A DNA stretch of 8,188 nucleotides from Desulfobacteraceae bacterium (lineage in GTDB: Bacteria > Desulfobacterota > Desulfobacteria > Desulfobacterales > UBA11574): the NCBI GenBank assembly GCA_002868985.1, contig PKTV01000325.1, positions 1 to 8,188 of the forward strand, in the 5' to 3' direction. The position numbers and the translations under genes were made by a program. Below are positions 6,749 through 8,188 of the stretch, piece after piece (position 1 is the stretch's first letter; each line of letters begins with the position of its first letter). Below the pieces are notes generated by a model. The model did not search any database and was not told the origin of the DNA. It worked only from the letters and a program-made list of their open reading frames with translations.

Positions 6749-7306
6749 ATGATTGAATCCATGTATCAGGAAACCAGAGAGAGTATGCAAAAGTCGATAG
6801 ACGCACTTGAGAATGAATTTAAAAAAGTAAGAACAGGACGTGCTTCCCTTTCGATTCTTGATGACATCCGGGTTGATTACTATGGTACACTAACGCCTTT
6901 AAACCAGATGGCATCTCTTTCCACCCCCGAAAGTCGCTTGATTACCATACAACCCTGGGACGTATCGGTTATCAAAGAGGTCGAAAAGGCGATATTGAAA
7001 TCCGACCTTGGATTAACGCCTTCCAATGACGGTAAAATAATACGGATCTCCATTCCGCCGCTTACCGAAGAGAGAAGAAAACAGCTTGTCAAGGTTATAT
7101 ATAAAAAGAGCGAAGAATATAAGGTCTCTGTGCGGAATGTCAGACGTGATGCCAACGATCTGTTGAAAAGCTTGAAAAAAGATGGCGAAATCTCTGAAGA
7201 TGATGCTTTTAAGGCCCAGGACCAGGTTCAGAAAATAACTGATGAGCACATCAAACTTATCGATGACGTCTGTAAAGATAAAGAGAAAGAGATCCTTGAA
7301 TTCTAA
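6749..7306 (+). CDS. frr: Ribosome recycling factor (RRF)
   Basis: RRF works with EF-G to split the post-termination ribosome. The 185 residues are exactly the family length. Domain I, a three-helix bundle, is made of residues 1-28 and the C-terminal half; domain II is the beta region around 31-104. Signatures are KKVRTGRAS (25-33), [12 protein letters not shown] (50-61), ITIQPWD (65-71), and the VRNVRRDAN block (128-136), whose arginines contact 23S rRNA. AAGGA (6737-6741) lies 7 nt before the ATG. It follows pyrH by 11 nt and its 3' end overlaps the likely uppS start. Together with prfA and prmC in the same window it completes the termination-recycling set. Confidence 0.98.
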   Translation: MIESMYQETRESMQKSIDALENEFKKVRTGRASLSILDDIRVDYYGTLTPLNQMASLSTPESRLITIQPWDVSVIKEVEKAILKSDLGLTPSNDGKIIRISIPPLTEERRKQLVKVIYKKSEEYKVSVRNVRRDANDLLKSLKKDGEISEDDAFKAQDQVQKITDEHIKLIDDVCKDKEKEILEF

Positions 7307-8045
7307 CCCATCTTCCTCTATTCATACAGATCTTGACCCCCAAAATCTACCCTTCCATGTTGCCATTATTATGGATGGTAACGGCCGGTGGGCCAAAAAG
7401 CGTCTTTTTAATCGAATTAAAGGTCATGAAAAAGGTTCTGAAACTGTTCGAGCCATTGTTCGTGCCAGCCGTGAAATTGGAATTCGCATTTTAACGTTGT
7501 ATGCTTTTTCCACTGAAAACTGGCAACGGCCTCAAATCGAGATCTCTGCCTTGATGACCCTCCTTAAAAAATTCCTGATTTCCGAGCAAAAAGAGATGCT
7601 GGACAACAATATTCGGCTCAATACCATTGGACAGACAGAGCGATTGCCGGAAGATGTTCGAAAAGAACTGCAAAAGAGCATGATGTTAACACGGAAAAAT
7701 GAGGGATTGATCCTTAATCTGGCGCTAAGCTATGGGGGGCGGGCTGAAATTGTGAAGGCTGTTAAGGAGATTGCAATAAAGGCCATAGATGGTCGGATCG
7801 ATCCTGATTCAATAACACCGGATCTCATTTCCAAACATCTGTATACCGCTGAAATGCCGGATCCGGATCTTTTAATCCGAACCAGTGGAGAGATGCGGAT
7901 CAGTAATTTTCTGTTATGGCAACTCGCTTATTCAGAAATTTGTATTACAGACACCCTGTGGCCGGATTTTGGGAAAGATGAGTTTATGCGAATTCTTAAA
8001 AACTACCAGCAGCGTGAAAGAAGATTCGGCAAAGTCGGACCTTAA
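7296..8045 (+). CDS. uppS: Isoprenyl transferase, likely undecaprenyl diphosphate synthase
   Basis: UppS is a cis-prenyltransferase that adds isopentenyl diphosphate units to farnesyl diphosphate, making the C55 carrier of peptidoglycan and O-antigen synthesis. From the proposed TTG start it has 249 residues (E. coli 253). [15 protein letters not shown] contains catalytic D27, STENWQRP is at 72-79, and [15 protein letters not shown] at 195-209 holds R195 and R201, each one position from the E. coli numbering. That near-identical offset supports the TTG at 7296, which overlaps frr by 11 bp, with a weak GAG ribosome site (7289-7291). In-frame ATGs at 7242 and 7263 would add 18 or 11 residues that merely shadow the frr C-terminus and lack ribosome sites. 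The product chain length cannot be read from the sequence with certainty, so a shorter- or longer-chain cis-prenyltransferase is a small possibility. Confidence 0.95.
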   Translation: MNSNPSSSIHTDLDPQNLPFHVAIIMDGNGRWAKKRLFNRIKGHEKGSETVRAIVRASREIGIRILTLYAFSTENWQRPQIEISALMTLLKKFLISEQKEMLDNNIRLNTIGQTERLPEDVRKELQKSMMLTRKNEGLILNLALSYGGRAEIVKAVKEIAIKAIDGRIDPDSITPDLISKHLYTAEMPDPDLLIRTSGEMRISNFLLWQLAYSEICITDTLWPDFGKDEFMRILKNYQQRERRFGKVGP

Positions 8046-8076
8046 TTTCGATCTAACATTGAAATTCTGGTCTTTT
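8044..8076 (+). terminator. Weak putative terminator after uppS
   Basis: AATTTCGAT (8044-8052) pairs with ATTGAAATT (8058-8066) in a 9-bp stem with one G-T wobble and a 5-nt loop. It begins within the uppS stop codon and a TCTTTT run follows at 8071-8076. The stem is AT-rich and the T run is a few bases away, so termination would be weak; the structure may be incidental. Confidence 0.3.
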
Positions 8077-8120
8077 GGGATAGGTTAGAAATAACTGGCT
8101 CTGCCTTGGCGATTTGTGTC

Positions 8121-8156
8121 CAAAAATACAAATTCCAAGCACCAAATTACAAATAA
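8121..8156. repeat. Heptameric CAAAT-type intergenic repeat
   Basis: From 8129 the sequence reads in 7-base units CAAATTC, CAAGCAC, CAAATTA and CAAATAA, with a further CAAAAAT unit at 8121 one base out of phase. CA begins every unit at a strict 7-bp period (8129, 8136, 8143, 8150). The tract is in the spacer after uppS and encodes nothing. From memory such heptads occur in intergenic regions of Desulfobacterales and some other uncultured lineages; this was not checked. Confidence 0.6.
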
Positions 8157-8188
8157 ATCTCTAATTTTTACCCTGTTAAATCCATCGC

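Noticed and set aside
6213..6806. 197-codon frame on the minus strand across pyrH
   Set aside because: It is antisense to the conserved pyrH gene and encodes nothing recognisable; it is explained by the codon use of pyrH.
1..8188. Mobile element, CRISPR array, phage or defence system
   Set aside because: No transposase, integrase, regularly spaced repeats or defence gene is present; all nine genes are core housekeeping genes.

Overview
The window is a housekeeping region of a bacterial chromosome. It carries nine intact genes, all on the + strand, nearly all concerned with making, terminating or recycling translation. In order they are rho, rpmE, prfA, prmC, rpsB, tsf, pyrH, frr and uppS. 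The proteins read as Gram-negative, proteobacterial-type sequences. Rho keeps long blocks close to the E. coli protein, L31 is the zinc-binding form, and EF-Ts is the short form of about 200 residues. The moderately AT-rich base composition, short EF-Ts, joined rho-rpmE-prfA-prmC and rpsB-tsf-pyrH-frr-uppS blocks, and a CAAAT-type heptad repeat at the right edge point to the former Deltaproteobacteria, perhaps a Desulfobacterales-like member of Desulfobacterota. That placement is inferred from recall and was not searched.

Layout. Positions 1-723 hold no convincing gene. Near the left edge is a consensus-like sigma70 promoter (36-62) with an extended -10, pointing at rho, which implies an unusually long AT-rich leader of about 650 nt. 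Rho (724-1971) and rpmE (1997-2206) follow closely. A branched hairpin with a T-rich tail (2210-2276) separates them from prfA. The prfA leader carries a perfect 12-bp tandem duplication and a second hairpin. prfA (2377-3456) overlaps prmC (3431-4339), so RF1 and the enzyme that methylates its GGQ glutamine are paired. A 155-nt gap with a strong hairpin and a good Shine-Dalgarno leads into rpsB (4495-5415), tsf (5418-6017), pyrH (6021-6737, TTG start), frr (6749-7306) and uppS (probably 7296-8045, TTG start overlapping frr). After uppS there is a weak AT-rich hairpin and a short heptameric intergenic repeat. The cdsA gene that often follows uppS is not visible before the window ends.

Together the genes supply transcription termination (Rho), ribosome parts (bL31, uS2), elongation (EF-Ts), termination (RF1, PrmC), recycling (RRF), UMP phosphorylation (PyrH), and the C55 lipid carrier for cell-wall synthesis (UppS). 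All catalytic motifs I looked for are present and no gene is broken. I did not find an undescribed system. The points most worth a second look are non-coding: the rho leader, the rpmE-prfA spacer, the rpsB leader hairpin and the heptad repeat. The long C-terminal tail on S2 is also worth checking.
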